Notes under the pieces: model-generated
Database searches by the model: none
What the model was told of the DNA's origin: nothing
The model's input: the letters and a program-made list of their open reading frames with translations, nothing else
In this document: piece by piece, positions 1 to 5,764 of the stretch
Position numbering within the stretch: the stretch's first letter is position 1
Layout: every line of letters starts with the position of its first letter
DNA from: an uncultured Elusimicrobia bacterium
Lineage (GTDB): Bacteria > Elusimicrobiota > Elusimicrobia > Elusimicrobiales > Elusimicrobiaceae
Reading direction: 5' to 3'
Length of the DNA: 8,181 nt
Assembly: GCA_947164805.1 (NCBI GenBank)
Contig: CAMUXX010000031.1
Span: 1 to 8,181, forward strand
Program-made: the position numbers and the translations under genes

Positions 1-1
1 T

Positions 2-670
2 TTTGAGCCTTATCAAAGACTTTTAAAAAATATGCCTTTGGTGGTCGCAATAGGTTCAGATGAATATGGCCCTGATGCAAAAACTGACATCGGCAAAGGC
101 TTTTTGGCAGCGCATTATAAAGCAAATCATACCATGCCTTGGAGTGCAGGCACGCCAAACTATTATTATTTTGATACCGCAAATGCCCGTATAATAGTGA
201 TTGATACCAATAATTTATACGGTGCTTTGCAAGCACCGGGGCTTGATAAAAAATCTGCCCAGTATGAGTGGCTTAAAAATACTTTGGCAAAAGCAGGGGC
301 GGACAAATGGAAAATTGTTATAATGCATCACCCTGTTTATTCAAGCGGTGCTACGGAGGATTTATTAAGTGCTTTTCTTGCCCCTTTATTTGAGGCACAT
401 CAGGTTAAATTGGTTATTCAAGGCCATCAGGGTGCTTATGAGAGGACAAAGCCCATACGGAAAGGTTCACCTTCCAGAAACGGACCGATATATATTACGG
501 TAGGCGGCAGCGGTAAATTTTTTGAAGAAAGTTCTTATGCCAATGAATGGCGGTCCAAATATCTTGCTTTGCCGCATTTTTCGCACATTAAAATTGTGGA
601 TAGGAAACTTTCTTTAAGAACTTATACGCACGATAATAAACTTATTGATGCTTTGGATATAAATTTTTAA
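2..670 (+). CDS. Metallophosphoesterase (calcineurin-like fold), 3' part, degenerate motifs
   Basis: The reading frame is open to the left edge (FEPYQRLLKN precedes the Met at 32), so the gene starts outside the window and that Met is internal. The visible part reads like the C-terminal two thirds of a purple-acid-phosphatase-like metallophosphoesterase: a GNH(E/D)-type site (53-64), the strand-histidine motif MHHPVYS (around 322-342) and a GHxHxYER-type site (422-445). Two of the three deviate from family consensus. GNHE is GSDE here, losing the metal-ligand Asn and the substrate-contacting His, and GHxH is GHQG, losing the second His ligand. HHP is intact. The first metal motifs (DxH, GDxxY) are off the window. 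Family membership is fairly sure. Whether it still hydrolyses phosphate esters is doubtful, and substrate and location are unknown because any signal peptide is missing. A monocistronic end is likely, since the next gene has its own promoter-like sequence. Confidence 0.8.
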   Translation, partial: FEPYQRLLKNMPLVVAIGSDEYGPDAKTDIGKGFLAAHYKANHTMPWSAGTPNYYYFDTANARIIVIDTNNLYGALQAPGLDKKSAQYEWLKNTLAKAGADKWKIVIMHHPVYSSGATEDLLSAFLAPLFEAHQVKLVIQGHQGAYERTKPIRKGSPSRNGPIYITVGGSGKFFEESSYANEWRSKYLALPHFSHIKIVDRKLSLRTYTHDNKLIDALDINF

Positions 671-671
671 T

Positions 672-700
672 TTGTAATACTTTGTTTATTTTGCTAAAAT
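672..700 (+). promoter_or_regulatory. Candidate sigma70-type promoter for the TRL lipoprotein
   Basis: A TTGTAA box (672-677) and a TAAAAT box (695-700) are separated by 17 bases. This places transcription start near 707, ahead of the AAGGAG ribosome site at 721-726 and the ATG at 733. The match is read by eye in AT-rich DNA, so chance is possible. Confidence 0.4.
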
Positions 701-732
701 AAATTTGTAAGTTATTTTAAAAGGAGAATTAA

Positions 733-1035
733 ATGAAAAAATTATTTTTACTTTTAGCTGCTTCCGCTGTTTTAGCAGCTTGCGCAATGCCGAATTTGGA
801 AACCGGTGCTTCAATGTTCAGCCAAACACAGCAACCTATGTTAGTCGGTTCTGAAAGAGGTACCAAAATAGGCCGTGCATGTGCTAAAAATTATTTCGGT
901 ATTTATACCGAAGGTGATATGAGCGTTGCCACAGCAAAACGCAACGGTAATATTACCAAAGTTGCTACTGTTGATAAAGATGTTAAAGGTTATTTAATCT
1001 TTGCAGAAGTCTGCACAGTAGTTACCGGTTATTAA
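733..1035 (+). CDS. TRL-family small lipoprotein
   Basis: This 100-residue protein starts with a short positively charged and hydrophobic signal ending in a lipobox (VLAAC), so Cys17 should be lipidated and the protein anchored in the envelope after signal peptidase II cleavage. The mature part has the pattern of the TRL-like family: a G(T)KxGxAC segment, a Gly-rich FGIYTEGDMSVATAKRNG stretch, then ITKVATVDKDVKGYL and a closing valine-rich strand ending at TGY. TRL proteins are small secreted or lipoprotein-like products of unknown biochemical role, so no function is claimed. The start is supported by AAGGAG six bases upstream. It appears to be a single-gene unit with its own promoter and a strong terminator directly after the stop. 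Its codon use is noticeably more GC-balanced than the phosphatase gene that follows. Confidence 0.8.
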   Translation: MKKLFLLLAASAVLAACAMPNLETGASMFSQTQQPMLVGSERGTKIGRACAKNYFGIYTEGDMSVATAKRNGNITKVATVDKDVKGYLIFAEVCTVVTGY

Positions 1036-1040
1036 TTTAT

Positions 1041-1078
1041 AACTCCCCTACATAATGACGGTGGGGGAGTTTTTTTAT
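1041..1078 (+). terminator. Intrinsic terminator after the TRL lipoprotein gene
   Basis: AACTCCCCTAC (1041-1051) pairs with GTGGGGGAGTT (1061-1071), 11 pairs with one G-T wobble, around a 9-base loop. A T-run to 1076 follows. It lies six bases after the lipoprotein stop codon and ends only a few bases before the ATG of the next gene. Confidence 0.9.
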
Positions 1079-1084
1079 TTAAAA

Positions 1085-1537
1085 ATGCAAAACCAAAAAA
1101 TTTGTTTTGTTTGCCACGCAAATATTTGCCGCAGTTTTTCCGCCGAATGCTTTTTAAAAGATTTTTTACTTAAATTAGGGCGTAGGGATATTGATGTCAT
1201 TTCCCGCGGAATATATGCGCAAAGTTATTTTGAAGTGCCAAGCAAAATTACAAGTTTTTTAGCATCAAAAGGTATCAAACAACCGCCGCATACGGCAACT
1301 TTACTGACGCGCCAAGATATGCAAAATTGTTCTTTGGTTTTGACAATGACCGAAGGGCAAAAAGAATATATTTTGGATAATTACGCCCAGTTTTCCGACA
1401 AAGTTTTTACTTTGCACGAATATGTTTACGGCAAAGAACAAAGTATAAAAGACCCTATTTCTTTAACGGGCAAAAGTTTTGAAAAGGTCTTGGAAGAAAT
1501 TTACAAAACCGTGCAAGACCTTGTTAAAAAGATTTAA
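1085..1537 (+). CDS. Low-molecular-weight protein tyrosine phosphatase
   Basis: A cytoplasmic LMW-PTP of 150 residues, the usual length of the family. The P-loop signature C-x5-R is at the N-terminus (VCHANICRS, nucleophile Cys10, Arg16). The general-acid motif Asp-Pro is at 123-124 (IKDPIS) near the C-terminus, as expected. Bacterial members act on phosphotyrosine in BY-kinases of capsule and exopolysaccharide systems, or on phosphoarginine; no kinase partner is visible here, so the target is unknown. I chose the ATG at 1085 because it places the P-loop at the standard distance from the N-terminus. The frame is open further up to an ATG at 1055, but that codon lies in the loop of the preceding terminator. 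No Shine-Dalgarno sequence precedes 1085, so translation may be weak or leaderless, or depend on readthrough. Confidence 0.88.
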   Translation: MQNQKICFVCHANICRSFSAECFLKDFLLKLGRRDIDVISRGIYAQSYFEVPSKITSFLASKGIKQPPHTATLLTRQDMQNCSLVLTMTEGQKEYILDNYAQFSDKVFTLHEYVYGKEQSIKDPISLTGKSFEKVLEEIYKTVQDLVKKI

Positions 1538-1543
1538 CAAAAA

Positions 1544-1552
1544 TGATATACT
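1544..1552 (+). promoter_or_regulatory. Extended -10 promoter for pilin leader 1
   Basis: TGATATACT gives an extended -10 element (TG, one base, TATACT) just after the phosphatase stop codon. No good -35 box sits at standard spacing, which extended -10 promoters tolerate. Predicted start is near 1559, immediately before the run of stems of leader 1. An 8-bp inverted repeat (TTGTTAAA 1521-1528 / TTTAACAA 1533-1540) overlaps the phosphatase stop just upstream; it lacks a T-run and could be an operator or a weak end. Confidence 0.45.
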
Positions 1553-1559
1553 AAGTTTA

Positions 1560-1819
1560 GAGGTTATTTTTTTATAGGGCTGAAAACCCTAAAACAATTT
1601 TAATCTGTTTTTGGAATCGTATGTAGAATACGATGGCATTGCTGAAAAGCAATCCAGAGACACTTCAAAGACAGTCGTTAAGATACAATGTATCTTTTGT
1701 TTGTCATTTTTTATATGACAAATGACGGCTGTTGTGTTTGAGGTAGTGTCTCTGGCTCAAATATATCGGCCGTTTTTTATTGGCTGAAGAAAATTGTAGA
1801 AATACAAAAAGGAGAAAGT
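1560..1819 (+). ncRNA. Structured leader RNA 1 upstream of a type IV pilin (unassigned)
   Basis: This 260-base stretch has no convincing ORF but many perfect stems in order: TAGGG/CCCTA (1575-1591); ATCGTAT/ATACGAT (1616-1634, 5-base loop); ATTGCT/AGCAAT closing a GAAA tetraloop (1638-1653); then an 11-bp stem CCAGAGACACT (1654-1664) with AGTGTCTCTGG (1745-1755). Inside it TCAAA/TTTGA (1665-1669/1737-1741) and ACAGTCGT/ACGGCTGT (1671-1678/1725-1732, one wobble) lead to two hairpins, AAGATAC/GTATCTT (1680-1696) and TTTGTCAT/ATGACAAA (1700-1722). A T-run (1773-1778) follows. It may be a cis-regulatory leader of the pilin or an independent small RNA. I do not recognise it as c-di-GMP, TPP, SAM, cobalamin, 6S, SRP or RNase P RNA. 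Confidence 0.6.
1724..1781 (+). terminator. Candidate conditional terminator within leader 1
   Basis: GACGGCTG (1724-1731) can pair with CGGCCGTT (1767-1774), 8 pairs including two G-T, followed by the T-run to 1778. The 5' arm is the same segment that forms the inner stem of the leader 1 junction (1671-1678/1725-1732), so the two are mutually exclusive. A shorter alternative stem, TGGCT/GGCCG (1753-1757/1768-1772), also abuts the T-run. The long loop (35 bases) makes the first version tentative. Confidence 0.35.
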
Positions 1820-2398
1820 ATGAAAAAGTTAGTACAAAAAATAAAAGATACTTTAAATATCTTATCTTTAAGCAAAGGTTTTACTTTGCTTGAATTACTG
1901 GTGGTTGTTTTGATTATCGGTATTTTGGCGGCAATTGCTTTACCGCAGTATCAGTTGTCAGTTGATAAAAGTGAACTTACCAAATTGCGTACTTATGCCA
2001 AAACATTAGCGGATGCATATGCTCGTTATTATCTAGCGGGGAAAGAATTTTCTTATACTGATAATAATTATTTTAATTATCTGGACATTGATTTCCCATA
2101 TACTAAGAGTCGTGGCGGTTATGGATATAGATGCCGTATTAACGGGGATAATTATTGTTGTATAGCCCCAATATATTCGTCAGGAGTATATTGTGCTAAA
2201 AATAATTATAGTTTCGGTATTCGTATCTCAGGTCTACCTGGAAATTCTAAAGTTTGGTGTTTTGCCAAAGATGATAATGAGAGGGGAAACAAATTATGTA
2301 AGAAGTTATGGAATAGAAAAACAGATCAATCTACAGGATATCTTACCCCTCAAGGCATTGCATCAGATTTTTTCGGTCATTATTATCCTATTCAATAA
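1820..2398 (+). CDS. Type IV prepilin, six-cysteine C-terminal domain
   Basis: A 192-residue type IV pilin-like protein. A 20-residue charged leader ends in Gly20, and cleavage by prepilin peptidase would leave Phe21 as the N-terminal residue with Glu25 at mature position +5. The N-methylation motif FTLLELLVVVLIIGILAAIA and the hydrophobic helix continue into LPQYQLSVDKSELTKL. The C-terminal domain carries six cysteines (105, 113, 114, 125, 147, 160). The last two frame a loop ending NKLCKK that resembles the NRLCKK end of the second pilin in this window, like the disulfide-bonded D-region of pilins. AAGGAG at 1809-1814 supports the start. No assembly ATPase or platform gene is nearby, so it is a solitary (major or minor) pilin or pseudopilin behind its own long leader. 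The leader peptide is longer than usual for the class, with a hydrophobic LNILSL stretch before the cleavage site. Confidence 0.9.
   Translation: MKKLVQKIKDTLNILSLSKGFTLLELLVVVLIIGILAAIALPQYQLSVDKSELTKLRTYAKTLADAYARYYLAGKEFSYTDNNYFNYLDIDFPYTKSRGGYGYRCRINGDNYCCIAPIYSSGVYCAKNNYSFGIRISGLPGNSKVWCFAKDDNERGNKLCKKLWNRKTDQSTGYLTPQGIASDFFGHYYPIQ
1867..1894 (+). repeat. Hairpin over the prepilin cleavage-site codons, pilin 1
   Basis: TTTAAGCAAAG (1867-1877) pairs with CTTTGCTTGAA (1884-1894): 11 pairs with one T-G wobble and a 6-base loop. It covers the codons for LSKGFTLLE. A matching hairpin sits at the same point of the second pilin gene (7564-7590), formed with a different left arm. Confidence 0.6.
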
Positions 2399-2405
2399 AT
2401 AATTT

Positions 2406-3554
2406 TCAGATATCGTTAAACAAACTGTTTTTATCACCGATAAGGGTATAAAGTTCTTCTTGTTTTAAGAGCATATCTTTAATGTCAAAATCTTGCATTA
2501 GGGCAAGTGTTTGTTCTTTAAAGGTAAAATTACCTTGCAAAATGTTAATAATACTTTCTGCGGCCTTTTTTGTGCTGTTTTGAGGTATCAGAAAGCCATT
2601 TTGCCCGTTTTTTAAAACTTCGCTAATACCGCCCGCATCATAGCAAACGGCAGGAACTTTCATAAAAAGTGCCTCAAGCAAAGCCATCGGTAAACCTTCG
2701 CGAATTGAAGTAAGCAAGAAAACATCTGCTATTGAAAGCAAATGCGGAATATCATCCCGCTCACCGATAAGTTTGAAATTGTTTTCAAGTTTTAATTCTT
2801 TTATTAAATTTTCCGTTTTGGTTTTAAGTGGGCCTGTACCCGTATATAAAAAGACGGTATTTGGCATTTTTTGGCAAACTAAATTTGCTATTTTCACGCT
2901 TTCAAGCGGGTTCTTTTCCGGCTTTAAATTAGCTGTTTGCAATACAATTTTTGTTTCTTCTTTTATGCCGAGTTCCTCAAACAGTTTTACCTTATTAAAG
3001 CGTAAACTTTCTTTAGTTTTAGGTGTAACTCCTGCACGTATAAGGCGCGCTTTTTGCGGTGTGGTAATTTTGTATTTTAAAGCGGTTTGCAAATCTTTGT
3101 TTGAAACGAAAATCATATAGTCTGCGAACAAAGCGGCAAAACGCTCAACAAAAATATAAAAATACTTTTTAAATATATTTTGCCCTTCGTAAAAAACAAA
3201 ACCGTGCGTGGTATGTACCACTTTTGCTTTTGTAAAAAGTTTGGCGGCAATGCGCCCCAAAATACCGGCTTTCGGGCAATTTGTATGCACAATTTGAGGG
3301 TTGATTTCTTTTAATTTTTTTGCAAGTTCTTTAAATGCTAAAAAATCTTTTATGGGGTTAATTTGACGAACTAAAGATGGAATAGTATATAAATTTTTTA
3401 TATGGTCTTTGGCATATTTTTCAAGTGTTCCGCCCTCACCGCACATCAAAAAAGGTTCAAAATTATCGCTGATATGGCGTGCGCTGTAAAGCACGCTTTT
3501 TTGCGCGCCGCCAAGGTCAAGTTTAGTTATAATAAAAACTATTTTTGTTGCCAT
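2406..3554 (-). CDS. GT4-type glycosyltransferase (GT-B fold)
   Basis: A 382-residue family-4 glycosyltransferase of two Rossmann-like halves, a usual length. The N-terminal half opens with KIVFIITKLDLGGAQKS, including the GGAQ acceptor-side loop (residues 15-18), followed by HTNCPKAGILGR and VVHTTHGF. The C-terminal donor-binding half has NLKPEKNP, FLYTGTGP, KLIGERDDI and the EGLPMALLE segment, whose Glu286 and Glu294 form the E-x7-E motif that contacts the nucleotide sugar in retaining enzymes. Such proteins build lipopolysaccharide, capsule or lipid-linked glycans at the inner face of the membrane. The exact sugar and acceptor cannot be read. The ATG lies inside the last codons of the upstream TPR-SpoIID gene (16-base overlap) without a clear ribosome site, indicating translational coupling. 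Its stop is only 7 bases from the stop of the convergent pilin gene. Confidence 0.9.
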   Translation of the reverse strand: MATKIVFIITKLDLGGAQKSVLYSARHISDNFEPFLMCGEGGTLEKYAKDHIKNLYTIPSLVRQINPIKDFLAFKELAKKLKEINPQIVHTNCPKAGILGRIAAKLFTKAKVVHTTHGFVFYEGQNIFKKYFYIFVERFAALFADYMIFVSNKDLQTALKYKITTPQKARLIRAGVTPKTKESLRFNKVKLFEELGIKEETKIVLQTANLKPEKNPLESVKIANLVCQKMPNTVFLYTGTGPLKTKTENLIKELKLENNFKLIGERDDIPHLLSIADVFLLTSIREGLPMALLEALFMKVPAVCYDAGGISEVLKNGQNGFLIPQNSTKKAAESIINILQGNFTFKEQTLALMQDFDIKDMLLKQEELYTLIGDKNSLFNDI

Positions 3555-5707
3555 AAACCGATTTTATAAGATGGATAATAATAGTTTAAAATATCACTTG
3601 CAGCCTTTTGTTTTCGGGCAAGGCCGATTGCACCAGCAATGCAAATGCCACTGCCGCTGCCGGTATCTGTACCTATAAACAAAACTTCTTTTTTGAAAGG
3701 TATAAAGGTAAAAAAGTCAGACCTCAAAGTATTTGCCGAAAGCACAAAGTTCGCTTCTTTAAAAGGCAATTCAATAGTTTTTTTAGAGCCTACAAAACGT
3801 ACTGCCAACACTCTACCTGTATCGGAAAAATCCGCTACTTCAAAATATTTTAATTTGCCGATATTAAAATTTTGTTTAAGGCGCATTTGTATGTCCTTAA
3901 TAGGTATAGCGTAAATCCATTTAATTTCTGACCATTGTGTTGGATCTTGCGGTGCGGAAAGTAAATCGGCCGGCGGATTTGAAAACATATATTTAAAAAT
4001 ATTTAAAGCACTTGGTTTAAAATCAAAAGTTTTACCGGTGTTCTTTATTCCATTTTCCGTAACTGTACCGCAAGCCTGATAAGTTTTTGCCAAGGCAAGT
4101 TCATTTTCATTTGTAAGTAAGACTTTATTTTTTGTGGCTTCGGCAGCTTTTCTCGCCAAAAAGGAAACCATATTGTTGCCGCCAAAATTAAATTCCGGTA
4201 CATTATCGGGGATATTAAAATCAAAATCTGCCGTCAAGTTAATAATGTTATAAAGGCGTGTTCTTGTGGCAATTGCCATAGCTTCCAATATGGCTTGCTC
4301 GCGGACGCCATGCAAAGCAGTGGTAAGAAGAGGTGCAACAGTTTCTTCCACAGAAGTTATGTTAACAAGTTGCATACCGTCATCAGTAGGTATAACGAGC
4401 AAGGAGCCTATTAATTCTTTATCACCTAAATTCGTTGCAAAAATATTATCGGCTTTTGCATCTTTTATTATCATGCTTAATTTTTTATCTTCCAGGTCAA
4501 TTATAAAAGGGTTTTTTGTGGAGAAATCATAAGTACCCCATTTGTTTTGAATATGCACGCCTTTATTATTTTTATCAAATATAATGTTTTTTGCGACGAA
4601 GGCATCTGCTTTCATAACAAAACCGCGCTTGTCATCTTTAATGGTGTAGGGGGAACTTGTAGAAAAAGTAAAGCCTGTAATATCTGTAAGCATACCGTTT
4701 GGTGCAGAATAAAGCCCGATTTTAAGCGGTGCGCTTTTGTCCGGTTCTGCATTTTTTATAAACATTTCAGTCAGACGGGAATAAAATAAATAATCTTGTG
4801 CTTCCCCGTTGATATGTTTTGAAAGTTTTTGCAAATATTTTTTTGCTTCTTTATTTTTACCGTCTAAAATAAAAAGGCTTGCATAACTTTGCCAAGAGGG
4901 TATATATTGCTTTAATTTGTATTGTGTGCGTGCTAAATATAATTGCGGCATATAATTGCTACCGTCATGTTCCAATGCTTGTTCAAAAAGTGTTTGCGCA
5001 GCTTTTTTATTGCCGTTTGCAAAATAAATGCGTGCTATCAGATAAACCGCATGGGAAATTTTATAAGGATCATTACTATAAATATCCTGTAAAATTGTAC
5101 CGGCTTTATCAAACTTTTTCTTATTAAAATATGCTTGTGCCAAAGCAAGTTTACCTGAGGCTAAATATTCAAAATCAGAAGTTAAGAATAACATATTATC
5201 ATAAGTTTTTTGCGCTTCTTTAATTTTATTTTGTGCGGCGTAAAGCCAAACTTGCAACAAATTATAAATGGGTGTTTGGGGCTCAATTTTTAAAGCATTA
5301 TTTAAGGCTTTTTGCGCTTTTTTATAATCACGCCTTTGTAAATAAATTAAAGCAATTTCTGCTTGTGCGAGGGCGGAGTTTTCATGTTTGGAAAGTTCTT
5401 CCAGGGTTTTTTCCGTATCACCTGCCAAAAACCATTTATTGTCTTCAGTAAGATTTTGCGGCATTCCATAGGCTAAAACCGTTTTTGTTAAAACTTCTTC
5501 ATTTAACTTTATGTCAGGCAAGCGGTTAACTGTTATAGCCTGTACTTGGTCGCGTTCAGCGAAGGCAGATAAAGGCGTTATTTGCTTTTGTTCTTTTGTT
5601 TGGGCATTAGCCTGAAGGGCGGTGTTTCCGTTTAATGCCTCATTTAAAGATTGTGCCGCAAGCGGCGCAGAAAGTAGAAACAGTAATAAAAATTTGATTA
5701 TTCTCAT
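3539..5707 (-). CDS. Secreted TPR protein with degenerate SpoIID/LytB-like domain
   Basis: A 722-residue exported protein. It opens with a signal peptide (MRIIKFLLLFLLSAPLAAQS), then about five TPR-like helical repeats (roughly residues 110-300), a linker, and a C-terminal SpoIID-like domain (about 370-720). SpoIID marks are GSLLVIP..LVNITSVEE, the EAMAIATRTR helix, QACGTVTENG with Cys546, DTGRVLAV, NTLRSDFF and the terminal ILNYYYPSYKI. SpoIID enzymes are lytic transglycosylases that cut denuded peptidoglycan. Here the glutamate of the usual SEMP motif aligns with Ala464, and the GHGVGMSQYGA-like signature reads GSGICIAGA (685-693), so catalysis is doubtful. I start at ATG 5707. The frame is open up to TTG 5734, but the extra nine residues spoil the signal peptide and would overlap the promoter. 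It is first in a two-gene unit with the glycosyltransferase and probably acts in the periplasm on wall or glycan assembly. Confidence 0.85.
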   Translation of the reverse strand: MRIIKFLLLFLLSAPLAAQSLNEALNGNTALQANAQTKEQKQITPLSAFAERDQVQAITVNRLPDIKLNEEVLTKTVLAYGMPQNLTEDNKWFLAGDTEKTLEELSKHENSALAQAEIALIYLQRRDYKKAQKALNNALKIEPQTPIYNLLQVWLYAAQNKIKEAQKTYDNMLFLTSDFEYLASGKLALAQAYFNKKKFDKAGTILQDIYSNDPYKISHAVYLIARIYFANGNKKAAQTLFEQALEHDGSNYMPQLYLARTQYKLKQYIPSWQSYASLFILDGKNKEAKKYLQKLSKHINGEAQDYLFYSRLTEMFIKNAEPDKSAPLKIGLYSAPNGMLTDITGFTFSTSSPYTIKDDKRGFVMKADAFVAKNIIFDKNNKGVHIQNKWGTYDFSTKNPFIIDLEDKKLSMIIKDAKADNIFATNLGDKELIGSLLVIPTDDGMQLVNITSVEETVAPLLTTALHGVREQAILEAMAIATRTRLYNIINLTADFDFNIPDNVPEFNFGGNNMVSFLARKAAEATKNKVLLTNENELALAKTYQACGTVTENGIKNTGKTFDFKPSALNIFKYMFSNPPADLLSAPQDPTQWSEIKWIYAIPIKDIQMRLKQNFNIGKLKYFEVADFSDTGRVLAVRFVGSKKTIELPFKEANFVLSANTLRSDFFTFIPFKKEVLFIGTDTGSGSGICIAGAIGLARKQKAASDILNYYYPSYKIGLWQQK

Positions 5708-5713
5708 ACTTAA

Positions 5714-5722
5714 ATTATAGCA
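5714..5722 (-). promoter_or_regulatory. Extended -10 promoter of the TPR-SpoIID/glycosyltransferase unit
   Basis: On the minus strand TGCTATAAT reads from 5722 to 5714, a perfect TATAAT with an upstream TG. Six bases separate it from the ATG at 5707, so transcription would start on or beside the start codon, giving a leaderless mRNA. No Shine-Dalgarno sequence precedes this ATG, which agrees. Confidence 0.6.
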
Positions 5723-5740
5723 AACAAAGGGCAAATATAT

Positions 5741-5758
5741 TATAATAATTTAAAGGGG
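5741..5758 (+). promoter_or_regulatory. galT -10 box and ribosome binding site
   Basis: TATAAT at 5741-5746 predicts a start near 5753, just at the AAAGGGG ribosome site (5752-5758) that lies 6 bases before the galT ATG. No clear -35 box is visible; its expected place (about 5718-5723) overlaps the -10 region of the divergent promoter. The 5' leader would be only about 12 bases. Confidence 0.45.
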
Positions 5759-5764
5759 CAATCT

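Noticed and set aside
1055..1084. Earlier in-frame ATG (1055) for the phosphatase
   Set aside because: It lies in the loop of a strong terminator, has no ribosome site, and would add residues before a P-loop that already starts at the standard distance from ATG 1085.
1560..1781. Leader 1 as a c-di-GMP riboswitch, which would suit a pilin gene
   Set aside because: The recalled GEMM-I core is not found and the stem order does not fit; the same is true of leader 2.
2193..2402. 69-codon frame overlapping pilin 1
   Set aside because: It is out of frame inside the pilin C-terminal domain and lacks a ribosome site.
2773..3120. 115-codon plus-strand frame opposite the glycosyltransferase
   Set aside because: It mirrors the conserved glycosyltransferase coding strand and has no independent support.
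3608..5451. Several plus-strand frames of 72-91 codons opposite the TPR-SpoIID gene
   Set aside because: They are antisense shadows of a long, motif-rich gene, with no ribosome sites or recognisable domains.
5708..5734. TTG start giving a longer TPR-SpoIID protein
   Set aside because: The nine added residues put a Cys-containing stretch before a good signal peptide, there is no ribosome site, and the codons overlap the extended -10 promoter.
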